Assembly (NCBI GenBank): GCA_046046915.1
Contig: JBJOIT010000002.1
Span: 62,001-126,000, forward strand
Reading direction: 5' to 3'
Source of the DNA: JBEEJZ01 sp046046915
GTDB taxonomy: Bacteria > Pseudomonadota > Gammaproteobacteria > Burkholderiales > Burkholderiaceae_C
DNA: 64,000 nt
The translations under genes were made by a program, and so were the position numbers. Below the pieces are notes generated by a model. It had not been told where the DNA came from. It saw nothing but the letters and a program-made list of their open reading frames with translations, and did not search any database. Position 1 is the first letter of the stretch, and every line of letters begins with the position of its first letter. Positions 55,152-63,571 of the stretch are shown in pieces.

Positions 55152-57215
55152 TCAAGCGCCGTGGAGTTTCATCATCAGGGGCACGATCAGGAGCGCCACG
55201 ATATTGATGATTTTGATCAGTGGATTGACAGCCGGCCCGGCCGTGTCTTTGTAGGGGTCGCCAACGGTGTCGCCAGTGACCGCCGCCTTGTGCGTCTCAC
55301 TACCCTTGCCACCGTGATGGCCATCTTCAATGTATTTCTTGGCGTTGTCCCATGCCCCGCCGCCGGTACACATTGAAATGGCCACGAACAAGCCTGTGAC
55401 GATGGTGCCCATCAGCAGGCCGCCCAAAGCCGCCGGACCCAGCAGCAGGCCCACCAGTATGGGAGCCGCCACGGGTAAGAGGCTGGGGATCATCATTTCC
55501 TTGATGGCCGCTGAGGTCAGCATATCGACAGCGGTGTCGTACTCGGGCTTACCGGTGCCCTCCATGATGCCTTTGATGTCGCGGAACTGCCGGCGAACCT
55601 CTACCACCACGCTGCCAGCGGCCCGGCCAACCGCTTCCATGGCCATGGCGCCAAACAGATAGGGGATCAAACCACCGATGAACAGGCCGATGATGACCAT
55701 GGGGTCGCTTAGGTCAAACTTGATGGCGCTGCCATAGGCTTCGAGCTTGTGGGTGTAGTCGGCAAACAACACCAATGCAGCCAGGCCAGCAGAGCCAATC
55801 GCATAGCCCTTGGTCACTGCCTTGGTGGTGTTGCCCACTGCGTCCAGCGGGTCGGTGACATCGCGCACGCTGGCCGGCATTTCAGACATTTCGGCAATGC
55901 CGCCCGCGTTATCGGTGATGGGGCCATAGGCATCCAGCGCCACCACAATGCCTGCCATGCTCAGCATTGACGTAGCAGCAATCGCGATCCCGTACAGGCC
56001 GCCCATGGCAAAAGCTGTCCAGATGGCCAGGCAGACAAAAATCACTGGCCAGGCGGTGGAGCGCATTGAAACCCCCAAGCCAGCGATGATGTTGGTGCCA
56101 TGGCCCGTGGTGGAGGCCTGTGCGATGTGTTGCACGGGAGCGTATTGGGTGCCTGTGTAGTACTCGGTGATCCACACCAATGCCGCTGTCAGGATCAGAC
56201 CCACCGCGCAGGCGCCAAACAGGCTCATGGCACCTATGACACGACCGTCGGCCAAGGTGATGGCCGCTGGAAACAAACTCTGGGTGACAAAGTAAAAGGC
56301 AATCAGCGATAAGCCACCAGCCACCGCCAAGCCCTTGTAAAGAGCGGGCATGACGTTTTTCATGCCGGGTGTCGCCTTGACAAAGAAGCAGCCGATGATG
56401 CTGGCCACAATCGACACGGCACCCAATGCCAGGGGATACACCACGGTGCTAGCCCCGCCACCACTCGCCATCAGTGCGCCCAGCACCATGGTGGCAATCA
56501 GTGTGACGGCATAGGTTTCGAAAAGGTCGGCGGCCATGCCGGCGCAGTCGCCCACGTTGTCGCCCACGTTGTCGGCAATCACTGCCGGGTTGCGGGGGTC
56601 ATCTTCAGGGATACCTGCCTCCACCTTGCCTACCAGGTCGGCGCCCACGTCCGCGCCCTTGGTGAAGATGCCGCCACCCAGGCGGGCAAAGATCGAAATC
56701 AGCGAGGAGCCAAAGGCAAATCCGATCAGCGGGTTGAGTTGCTGCGCTGTTGCGGTGCCGCCAGTGACCAGATAGGCGTAAAAGCCGCTGACACCCAGCA
56801 GCCCCAGGCCAACCACGAGCATGCCTGTCGTGGCACCACCACGAAATGCCACGTCCAGCGCGGGGCCGAAGCCTTTGGTGGCTGCTAGCGCCGTTCGCAC
56901 GTTGGCCCTTACGGACACGTTCATGCCGATGAAGCCGCAGGCACCGGAAAGCACGGCGCCCACCACAAAGCCGATAGCCGACTGCACATCGAGAAACAAA
57001 GCGATCAGTACGGCCAAGACTGCGCCCACCACCGCGATGGTTTTGTATTGCCGGGAGAGGTAGGCGGCAGCACCAGTTTGGATGGCCGCCGCAATTTCCT
57101 GCATACGGGCGTTACCCGCGTCCTGAGAAAGAATCCAGCTGCGAGCCCAAAAGCCGTAAATGACGGCGATGCAACCGCAGACAAACGCCAGATACAGCGC
57201 TGATTGACCTGTCAT
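55152..57215 (-). CDS. hppA: K+-independent H+-translocating membrane pyrophosphatase
   Basis: A 687-residue membrane pyrophosphatase with about 16 helices that couples PPi hydrolysis to proton pumping. The substrate-binding acidic cluster DNVGDNVGDCAGMAADLFE is intact. GNTTKAVTKGYAIGSAG has Lys where K+-dependent enzymes have Ala, so it should not need potassium. The start at 57215 follows GAGGAGACAAAG. It is divergent from the soluble pyrophosphatase gene across a 255-base spacer. Confidence 0.95.
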   Translation of the reverse strand: MTGQSALYLAFVCGCIAVIYGFWARSWILSQDAGNARMQEIAAAIQTGAAAYLSRQYKTIAVVGAVLAVLIALFLDVQSAIGFVVGAVLSGACGFIGMNVSVRANVRTALAATKGFGPALDVAFRGGATTGMLVVGLGLLGVSGFYAYLVTGGTATAQQLNPLIGFAFGSSLISIFARLGGGIFTKGADVGADLVGKVEAGIPEDDPRNPAVIADNVGDNVGDCAGMAADLFETYAVTLIATMVLGALMASGGGASTVVYPLALGAVSIVASIIGCFFVKATPGMKNVMPALYKGLAVAGGLSLIAFYFVTQSLFPAAITLADGRVIGAMSLFGACAVGLILTAALVWITEYYTGTQYAPVQHIAQASTTGHGTNIIAGLGVSMRSTAWPVIFVCLAIWTAFAMGGLYGIAIAATSMLSMAGIVVALDAYGPITDNAGGIAEMSEMPASVRDVTDPLDAVGNTTKAVTKGYAIGSAGLAALVLFADYTHKLEAYGSAIKFDLSDPMVIIGLFIGGLIPYLFGAMAMEAVGRAAGSVVVEVRRQFRDIKGIMEGTGKPEYDTAVDMLTSAAIKEMMIPSLLPVAAPILVGLLLGPAALGGLLMGTIVTGLFVAISMCTGGGAWDNAKKYIEDGHHGGKGSETHKAAVTGDTVGDPYKDTAGPAVNPLIKIINIVALLIVPLMMKLHGA

Positions 57216-57470
57216 GTCTTTGTCTCCTCGTGTTGTACAGAACTGGGGCACAACGCTAGCGAGGGCCCCGCTGCGTTGCTTCCTCGTTCGATACATTCAG
57301 AAACGATTGGCCAACGGCCGCACTGTAACGTCAAAAACGTGACCGGCCCAGGATTTTGCGCAAGTCGAAAGGGTTGCGTCAGTAAAATCAAGCGTAATCT
57401 GGGGCAGACTTTTGGGCCCCGGACGTACCTGTGCCCAACGGTACCCCTCGATTTCAAACGGAGCTCACCC

Positions 57471-58007
57471 ATGTCCCTGGACAAAGTCAACGCTGGCAAA
57501 AAAGTGCCGGACGAATTCAATGTGGTCATCGAAATCCCGATGAACGCTGACCCGATCAAGTACGAAGTCGATAAGGAATCGGGCGCGATTTTTGTGGATC
57601 GTTTCATGACCACCGCCATGCACTACCCCACCAACTATGGCTACGTGCCCAAGACCCTGAGTGGCGATGGCGACCCGGTGGACGTGCTGGTTATCACGCC
57701 TTATGCATTGATTCCTGGTGTTGTGGTTCCTTGCCGCCCCATTGGCATTTTGATGATGGAAGACGAGGCTGGCGTTGATGGCAAGGTGCTGGCGGTACCC
57801 ACCGACAAAATTTTGCCGATCTACACCCACTGGCAAAAAGTGGAAGACGTGAACCCGATGCGCCTGAAGGCCATCAGCCACTTCTTCGAGCACTACAAAG
57901 ACCTGGAAAAAGGCAAATGGGTCAAGATCTTGGGCTGGGAAGGCCTGGACGCCGCCAAGAAAGAAATCCTGGACGGCATCGCCAATTACGAAAAAGCCAA
58001 CGCCTGA
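57471..58007 (+). CDS. ppa: soluble inorganic pyrophosphatase (family I)
   Basis: A 178-residue cytoplasmic family I pyrophosphatase hydrolysing PPi to phosphate with Mg2+. ESGAIFVDRFMTTAMHYPTN, GYVPKTLSGDGDPVDVLVIT (with the DxDPxD metal-binding pattern) and EDVNPMRLKAISHFFEHYKD are typical. ACGGAG precedes the start at 57471; an upstream in-frame start has no similarity. It lies beside hppA, so the cell encodes both PPi-consuming enzymes at one locus. A bidirectional terminator follows. Confidence 0.95.
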   Translation: MSLDKVNAGKKVPDEFNVVIEIPMNADPIKYEVDKESGAIFVDRFMTTAMHYPTNYGYVPKTLSGDGDPVDVLVITPYALIPGVVVPCRPIGILMMEDEAGVDGKVLAVPTDKILPIYTHWQKVEDVNPMRLKAISHFFEHYKDLEKGKWVKILGWEGLDAAKKEILDGIANYEKANA

Positions 58008-58023
58008 TTAGCGTTAGGCCATA

Positions 58024-58063
58024 AAAAAGAGCCTCTGACCTGTACCGGTCATAGGCTCTTTTT
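58024..58063. terminator. bidirectional terminator between ppa and rpoD
   Basis: A 17-base stem (58024-58040 with 58047-58063, one internal mismatch) with A5 on the left flank and T5 on the right. It provides a U-tract for both ppa on the plus strand and rpoD on the minus strand. Confidence 0.9.
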
Positions 58064-58126
58064 GTTTGTCGGATCACTGAAGTGCAGTCCTCAACCGGGG
58101 GGCAGTGCCCCCAGCAGTGCGCTATG

Positions 58127-60418
58127 TCACAAGGTGTCAGTGAAGCTACGCAGCTTGTCGGAACGGCTGGGGTGCTTGAGCTTGCGCAGTGCCTTGGCTT
58201 CGATTTGACGGATACGTTCGCGGGTCACATCGAACTGTTTTCCGACCTCTTCCAGGGTGTGATCGTTGTCCATTTCGATGCCGAATCGCATGCGCAGCAC
58301 CTTGGCTTCGCGCGGGGTCAGGCTGTCGAGGATGTCTTTCACAACGTCGCGTAGACCGGCCTGCATGGCGGCTTCCATCGGGGCGGTATTGGCGCTGTCT
58401 TCAATGAAGTCGCCCAGGTGGCTGTCGTCGTCGTCCCCGATGGGCGACTCCATGGAGATCGGCTCCTTGGCAATCTTCATGATCTTGCGGATCTTGTCCT
58501 CAGGAATTTCCATGCGCTCGGCCAAGACGCTGGCATCCGGCTCAAAGCCAAACTCCTGCAGGTGCTGCCGGCTGATGCGGTTCATCTTGTTGATGGTCTC
58601 GATCATGTGCACGGGGATGCGGATGGTGCGAGCCTGATCGGCAATCGAGCGCGTAATGGCCTGTCGGATCCACCAGGTGGCATAGGTCGAGAATTTGTAG
58701 CCGCGACGGTATTCGAACTTGTCCACGGCTTTCATCAGGCCGATATTGCCTTCCTGAATCAGGTCCAGGAATTGAAGGCCACGGTTGGTGTATTTTTTGG
58801 CAATGGAGATCACCAGGCGCAAGTTGGCCTCGATCATCTCTTTCTTGGCACTGCGCGAGGCCGCCTCGCCTGCATTCATGCGCTTGTTGATGTCTTTCAG
58901 ATGATCGAGTGGCACCACCACGCGCGTCTGGATGTCATTGAGCTTTTGCTGCAAATCCTGTACGGGCGGGATGTTGCGGCCCATGATGGCACTCCAGGGC
59001 TTGCCAGCCGCCGCCTGTTTTTCAATCCACTTCAGGTTGAGCAATTGACTTGGGGCGGGTTTGCCTGCTTTATCGCGTCCGCTGAATTCGGCGATGAAGT
59101 TTTCCTGGGAGTAGCCGCATTTGTCCACAATGATGCGCCGCAGTTCGCGCTCTTTCTTGCGGATGTCGTCAACTTGGCCTCGGACCATGTCACACAGCTT
59201 CTCAATGGCCTTGGCGGTGAAGCGTATGGTCATCAGCTCGTCGGAGAGCGCCCGCTGTGCCTTCATGTAGGCGGGTGTGCCGTAGCCTTCTTTTTCGAAG
59301 ATCTGATGCATCTTCTCGAAGTTTTCACGGATGCGATCAAATCGGGCCATGGCCTCGCGTTTGAGCTCTTCGAGCTTTTTGGTCAGGGCTTTGGAGCCGC
59401 CCTTGCCGTCGTCGTCGTCTTCGGCATCGAACTCGTCAAAGTCTTCTTCGGCCACGTAGTCGTCGGCCTCGTTCGGGTTAGAGAAGCCGTCCACGATCGT
59501 GGTGATCACGACTTTGCCTTCGCGGATGTCTTCACCCAGGCGCAAGATTTCGTCGATCGTGGCAGGCGATGCACTGATGGCTTCCATCATCGCCATCAGG
59601 CCACCTTCAATGCGCTTGGCGATTTCAATTTCGCCTTCACGGGTGAGCAGCTCCACGGTTCCCATTTCGCGCATATACATGCGCACGGGGTCGGTGGTAC
59701 GGCCAAATTCGCTATCAACGGTGGAGAGCGCGGCTTCGGCCTCTTCTTCGGCTTCTTCTTCCGTCGCCGTGGTAGGGCCAGTATTGTTGAGGAGCAAGGT
59801 CTCGGCGTCAGGCGTTTGCTCATAGACGGCCACACCCATGTCGTTCAACATGGTGTTCACAACCTCTAGCGTCTCGGCATCGACCAGCTTGTCGGGCAGG
59901 TGGTCGGAGATTTCGCCGTGGGTCAGGTAGCCACGTGTCTTGCCTAGCTTGATCAATGCCTTGAGGCGCTGGCGGCGCTTGGCCAGGTCTTCTTCGGACA
60001 AAACGGTTTCATCCAGGCCAAATTCCTTCATCAAGGCACGCTCTTTGGCCTTGCTGATCTTCATGCGCAGGGGTTTGACCTTTTCGCCAGTCGCGACCAC
60101 CTCTGGTTCACCGACCAAATCTTCCTCAATGTCAGCCATGTCGAGGTCGTCACCACCGCCCTCATCATCCTTGGCTTTGCCCTTAGGCTTAGGCCCACGC
60201 TTCGCGCCGGTTTTGGGCTTCTCCGCAGCGTCTGCGGTCTTGGCAGGGCGCCCTGCTTTTTTCTTGGCCGGGGCGGCTTCGTCTGCGGGCAGGGTCGCGA
60301 CTGAAACCGCGGCGACTTCTTTGGCCACCTTTACGGCTTTGGCTGTGGTCTTGGTGGCAGCTGGGGTCTTGACGACTTCGACGGCCTCGGCAGAGGCGGG
60401 GGCAGACTTTTTAGGCAT
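58127..60418 (-). CDS. rpoD: RNA polymerase primary sigma factor RpoD (sigma 70)
   Basis: A 763-residue primary sigma factor. The N-terminal 130 residues are Ala/Lys-rich and low complexity, including GAKRGPKPKGKAKDDEGGGD, then region 1.1. The non-essential insertion contains an acidic stretch (FDEFDAEDDDDGKGG). Region 2 has YATWWIRQAITRSIADQART, and region 4 has VTRERIRQIEAKALRKLKHP. The start at 60418 is preferred; the longer frame to 60511 lacks similarity. It follows dnaG on the same strand with a 258-base spacer likely holding its own promoter. Confidence 0.97.
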   Translation of the reverse strand: MPKKSAPASAEAVEVVKTPAATKTTAKAVKVAKEVAAVSVATLPADEAAPAKKKAGRPAKTADAAEKPKTGAKRGPKPKGKAKDDEGGGDDLDMADIEEDLVGEPEVVATGEKVKPLRMKISKAKERALMKEFGLDETVLSEEDLAKRRQRLKALIKLGKTRGYLTHGEISDHLPDKLVDAETLEVVNTMLNDMGVAVYEQTPDAETLLLNNTGPTTATEEEAEEEAEAALSTVDSEFGRTTDPVRMYMREMGTVELLTREGEIEIAKRIEGGLMAMMEAISASPATIDEILRLGEDIREGKVVITTIVDGFSNPNEADDYVAEEDFDEFDAEDDDDGKGGSKALTKKLEELKREAMARFDRIRENFEKMHQIFEKEGYGTPAYMKAQRALSDELMTIRFTAKAIEKLCDMVRGQVDDIRKKERELRRIIVDKCGYSQENFIAEFSGRDKAGKPAPSQLLNLKWIEKQAAAGKPWSAIMGRNIPPVQDLQQKLNDIQTRVVVPLDHLKDINKRMNAGEAASRSAKKEMIEANLRLVISIAKKYTNRGLQFLDLIQEGNIGLMKAVDKFEYRRGYKFSTYATWWIRQAITRSIADQARTIRIPVHMIETINKMNRISRQHLQEFGFEPDASVLAERMEIPEDKIRKIMKIAKEPISMESPIGDDDDSHLGDFIEDSANTAPMEAAMQAGLRDVVKDILDSLTPREAKVLRMRFGIEMDNDHTLEEVGKQFDVTRERIRQIEAKALRKLKHPSRSDKLRSFTDTL

Positions 60419-60676
60419 GGCGCGGTCTTTCACAAACGCTGGTCGTCTTGGAGACGTGACACGGTTTTTATGGAGATGGAGTTCGCAAGGCGTGCGGACT
60501 CTCAAAAGCAAGATGTGAGGGCGAACATTTGGTATGCAACCCTTGCGGTAAATTGGCCGGTCGCTGATTTTTCGACGTGTGGCCGGGTCCGGAGGTGTTG
60601 CTGTCGCTCTTGCCAGAAAAGCCTCGGATTATACCGTTCGTCCTGGTGATGGCCCTTTAGCTCCCCCAGGATACCT

Positions 60677-62563
60677 TTAGGCCAGTGCGTTGTTTGCGCC
60701 GGCCTCCAACGCTCGCCGGCGTGTTTGCAGTGACCTGTAGCGTTGAAGTGCCGAGGGGTCAGTTCGCGAGGCCTCGATGGCCTGTGTTTCTTGCTCTTTC
60801 AGCTGTTCAATCAACATGCGGTCTAACAGCCCCCTGAGCTCCTGCTCGGATTCGCCGCTGTTGTCATTGGCCTGCAATGCCTCGCCAGACATCAGTTTCA
60901 GTGCCAGTGGCTCAGAGGGATGATTCCTCAACCCCTCCCTCAAGGCACCCCAGGGTTGCGGGCCGTGCTCGTGCAGCTGAGATTCAAGCCAAGCAAACAG
61001 GCTACCGTGAGGCTCAGGCAGTGCGCACAGCATGGCATGGTCTTCGCCCGACAGCTGATCCCAGCGTGCATGATCGCCCAGCAATACCCGGCTGGCATGG
61101 TCTGCGCGGCTCACGGGTGGCAGGCGGGCGTTGCTTCGGCGCGTGTAGGTGGATCGGTAGGTGGGGGTGTAGCCGTCCAGCGCGGCAAATGCGTCCGGGT
61201 GGCTGTCGGTCTCGCCTGGCGCCTTGGCATGTCGACGTCTGTAGGGCTCTCTTTGGCGTGAGCCGCTTTTGGGTAACCAGAGCTCACTGAGTTCCCGTGT
61301 GCTGAGTTGCACCAAGTCAGCCAGATCTCCCAACAGCTGGCGCTTGAGTGCGCCGTCGGGCAGCGCCATCCAAAGGGGTTGCGCGTTGCTGGCAAGGTGG
61401 GCACGGCCCTCGTGGGTATTGAGGTCGCAGCCCTCGCGAGCCGCTTCGATCAAGAAACGACTCAGAGGGGTCGCCTCGTTCACGCATCGCGCGAACGCTT
61501 CGGCACCATGCTCACGGATGAAACTGTCCGGGTCGTGTTCGGCGGGTAAAAACAGAAATTTCACCGTGCGTACGTCTGTGGCGTAGGGAAGGGCGCCATC
61601 CAACGCCTTGCGCGCCGCACGTTGACCCGCAGCATCGCCGTCGAAGCTGAACACCACCGAGTCTGTGAATCGGAACAGCTTTTGGACGTGTTCGGTCGTG
61701 CAAGCCGTTCCCAGGGTGGCGACCGTGTTGGGAAAACCCAGCTGTGCCAGGGCCACCACATCCATGTAGCCCTCTGTGACCAAGACATAGCCAGCCTCGC
61801 GCAGGGCTTGTCGGGCCTCGAAGAGCCCGTAGAGCTCCCGCCCTTTGCTGAAAACGGGGGTTTCAGGCGAGTTGAGGTACTTGGGCTTGTCATCGCCCAG
61901 CACACGGCCCCCGAAGCCTATGCAATCTCCTTTGACGTTGCGGATAGGAAACATCACCCGGTCACGAAAGCGGTCGTAACGTTTATCGTCATCTTCGTTG
62001 ACGATGACCAGTCCGGACTCCACCAGCATGGCGTCGTCGTAATGGGGAAAGACGCTGGCCAGGCTGCGCCATCCCTCGGGTGCATAGCCAAGGCCAAACT
62101 GTCGGGCGATCTCGCCGCTCAGGCCTCGGCCCTTGAAGTAGGCAATCGCTCTGGGCGATTCTTTGAGGTGCTTGCGATAGGCTTCTGCTGCTTCTTCGAG
62201 CACATCGCTGAGGCTGGCCTGCTTTTGCCGCTGCTCGGCCGCACGTGCCCTGTCTTGTGGCGCAATATCCTCTTCGGGGACCTGCAGTCCATATTGTTGG
62301 GCCAGGTCCTTGACGGCTTCAACAAAGTTCATCCCCGCGTGCTCCATCAGAAAACTGATGGCGTTTCCGCTTTTACCGCACCCAAAGCAGTGATAAAACT
62401 GTTTGGCAGGACTGACTGAGAAGGAGGGAGACTTCTCTCCGTGAAATGGGCACAGGCCCATGTAATTGGCGCCGCCCTTTTTGAGTTGGACGTAGCGGCC
62501 AACGATCTCGACCACGTCTGAGCGTGCGATCAGTTCTTGCAGAAATGTCTGGGGAATGCTCAC
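60677..62563 (-). CDS. dnaG: DNA primase
   Basis: A 628-residue primase synthesising RNA primers at the replication fork. The N-terminal zinc finger is CPFHGEKSPSFSVSP followed by HCFGCGKSG. The Toprim catalytic region has LVTEGYMDVVALAQLG and VVFSFDGDAAGQRAARKAL. The C-terminal DnaB-binding part is divergent, as usual. dnaG-rpoD order is conserved, but rpsU, often the first gene of this macromolecular synthesis operon, is not upstream here; an SDR gene is. The start at 62563 is the conserved one. Confidence 0.96.
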   Translation of the reverse strand: MSIPQTFLQELIARSDVVEIVGRYVQLKKGGANYMGLCPFHGEKSPSFSVSPAKQFYHCFGCGKSGNAISFLMEHAGMNFVEAVKDLAQQYGLQVPEEDIAPQDRARAAEQRQKQASLSDVLEEAAEAYRKHLKESPRAIAYFKGRGLSGEIARQFGLGYAPEGWRSLASVFPHYDDAMLVESGLVIVNEDDDKRYDRFRDRVMFPIRNVKGDCIGFGGRVLGDDKPKYLNSPETPVFSKGRELYGLFEARQALREAGYVLVTEGYMDVVALAQLGFPNTVATLGTACTTEHVQKLFRFTDSVVFSFDGDAAGQRAARKALDGALPYATDVRTVKFLFLPAEHDPDSFIREHGAEAFARCVNEATPLSRFLIEAAREGCDLNTHEGRAHLASNAQPLWMALPDGALKRQLLGDLADLVQLSTRELSELWLPKSGSRQREPYRRRHAKAPGETDSHPDAFAALDGYTPTYRSTYTRRSNARLPPVSRADHASRVLLGDHARWDQLSGEDHAMLCALPEPHGSLFAWLESQLHEHGPQPWGALREGLRNHPSEPLALKLMSGEALQANDNSGESEQELRGLLDRMLIEQLKEQETQAIEASRTDPSALQRYRSLQTRRRALEAGANNALA

Positions 62564-62644
62564 ACTGACTATTGTGGCTCAGGAGCAGCGACTTGCTGCT
62601 CTGTCCACTCGTGCGAGCTGCATTGCGCAGCTCGCAGGGACGGT

Positions 62645-63403
62645 TTAGCGTGGCGCCAAGCGAATGGCGCCATCCAGACGAATTACTTCACCGTTGAGCA
62701 TGTCGTTTTCGATGATGTGCTTGGCCAGCTTGGCGTAATCTTGTGGTGTCCCCAGACGTGAAGGGAAGGGAACTGCAGCGGCCAGCGCGTCTTGCACATC
62801 CTGTGGCATGCCAAACATCATGGGTGTGCCAAAAATGCCGGGTGCAATCGTCATGTTGCGAATGCCAGAGCGCGCCAGGTCGCGGGCGATAGGCAGGGTC
62901 ATGCCCACAACGCCACCTTTGGAGGCGCTGTAGGCTGCTTGGCCGATTTGCCCGTCATAGGCCGCCACGGAGGCTGTGGATATCAACACGCCGCGCTCAC
63001 CGGTTGACTCGGGTTCGTTCTTGGCCATGGCTTCGGCGGACAGACGAATCATGTTGAAGCTGCCGAGCAGATTGACCTGTAGCACCTTGGAAAACACCCC
63101 CAAAGAGTGAGATCCATTTTTACCCACTGTTTTTTCAGCGGGCGCAATGCCTGCACAGTTGATCAAGCCCATGAACTTGCCAAGTGACACGGCCTTGGCC
63201 ACCACCGCTTGACCATCTGCTTCGGAGCTGACATCACACTTCACGAAAGCCCCACCGATGTCCTTTGCGACAGCTTCGCCTTTTTCGACTTGCATGTCGG
63301 CAATCACGACCGTCGCGCCGTTCGCTGCCAGCATGCGTGCCGTGCCTTCACCCAGGCCAGATGCGCCACCTGTGACGACGAATACCTTGCCGGAAATATC
63401 CAT
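62645..63403 (-). CDS. 3-hydroxyacyl-CoA dehydrogenase type II-like SDR (HSD10-like)
   Basis: A 252-residue SDR resembling mammalian HSD17B10/type II 3-hydroxyacyl-CoA dehydrogenase. The cofactor motif is TGGASGLGEGTARML, the catalytic tyrosine lies in YSASKGGVVGM, and GIAPAEKTVGKNGSH is a family segment. The C-terminal PFPSRLGTPQDYAKLAKHII matches the subgroup. It would oxidise a 3-hydroxyacyl-CoA in fatty acid or branched-chain amino acid breakdown. The start at 63403 follows AAAAGGAG. A palindrome at 63420-63441 lies immediately upstream, suggesting tight regulation. Confidence 0.87.
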   Translation of the reverse strand: MDISGKVFVVTGGASGLGEGTARMLAANGATVVIADMQVEKGEAVAKDIGGAFVKCDVSSEADGQAVVAKAVSLGKFMGLINCAGIAPAEKTVGKNGSHSLGVFSKVLQVNLLGSFNMIRLSAEAMAKNEPESTGERGVLISTASVAAYDGQIGQAAYSASKGGVVGMTLPIARDLARSGIRNMTIAPGIFGTPMMFGMPQDVQDALAAAVPFPSRLGTPQDYAKLAKHIIENDMLNGEVIRLDGAIRLAPR

Positions 63404-63419
63404 GAGAACTCCTTTTGGA

Positions 63420-63441
63420 TTGACGTTAACGTAAACGTCAA
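63420..63441. promoter_or_regulatory. 22-base near-perfect palindrome upstream of the HSD10-like gene
   Basis: TTGACGTT (63420-63427) and AACGTCAA (63434-63441) flank AACGTA, so that the whole 22-mer is palindromic except for one symmetric pair. It lies 17-38 bases before the start codon, where it would overlap the promoter. ACGT-rich palindromes of this kind are used by MerR-type LiuR and similar regulators of acyl-CoA catabolism. Confidence 0.6.
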
Positions 63442-63499
63442 TTATGTCTGAAGCTACATCACGCGGTTTCTGATTCTTAGGGGACGGTAAGCATGAAAA

Positions 63500-63522
63500 A
63501 AGGCCAGGGAACCCCTGGCCTT
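63500..63522 (-). terminator. intrinsic terminator of the molybdopterin oxidoreductase gene
   Basis: A 10-base perfect stem AAGGCCAGGG / CCCTGGCCTT with a three-base loop. On the minus strand it is followed by TTTT and CATG, so it ends the transcript of the gene at 63572-64000. Confidence 0.85.
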
Positions 63523-63571
63523 GTGAATCAGCAGGCCTCAATTGGCCTGCCAAGACGCCGTGAGATTTGTC

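Noticed and set aside
58418..59869. 483-codon open frame antisense to rpoD
   Set aside because: It lies fully inside rpoD on the other strand; long antisense frames are expected from GC-rich codon bias. It has no ribosome site and no recognisable domain.
62612..62636. TGCGAGCTGC / GCAGCTCGCA hairpin between the HSD10-like gene and dnaG as an intrinsic terminator
   Set aside because: The 10-base-pair stem is good, but no U-tract follows on the minus strand.
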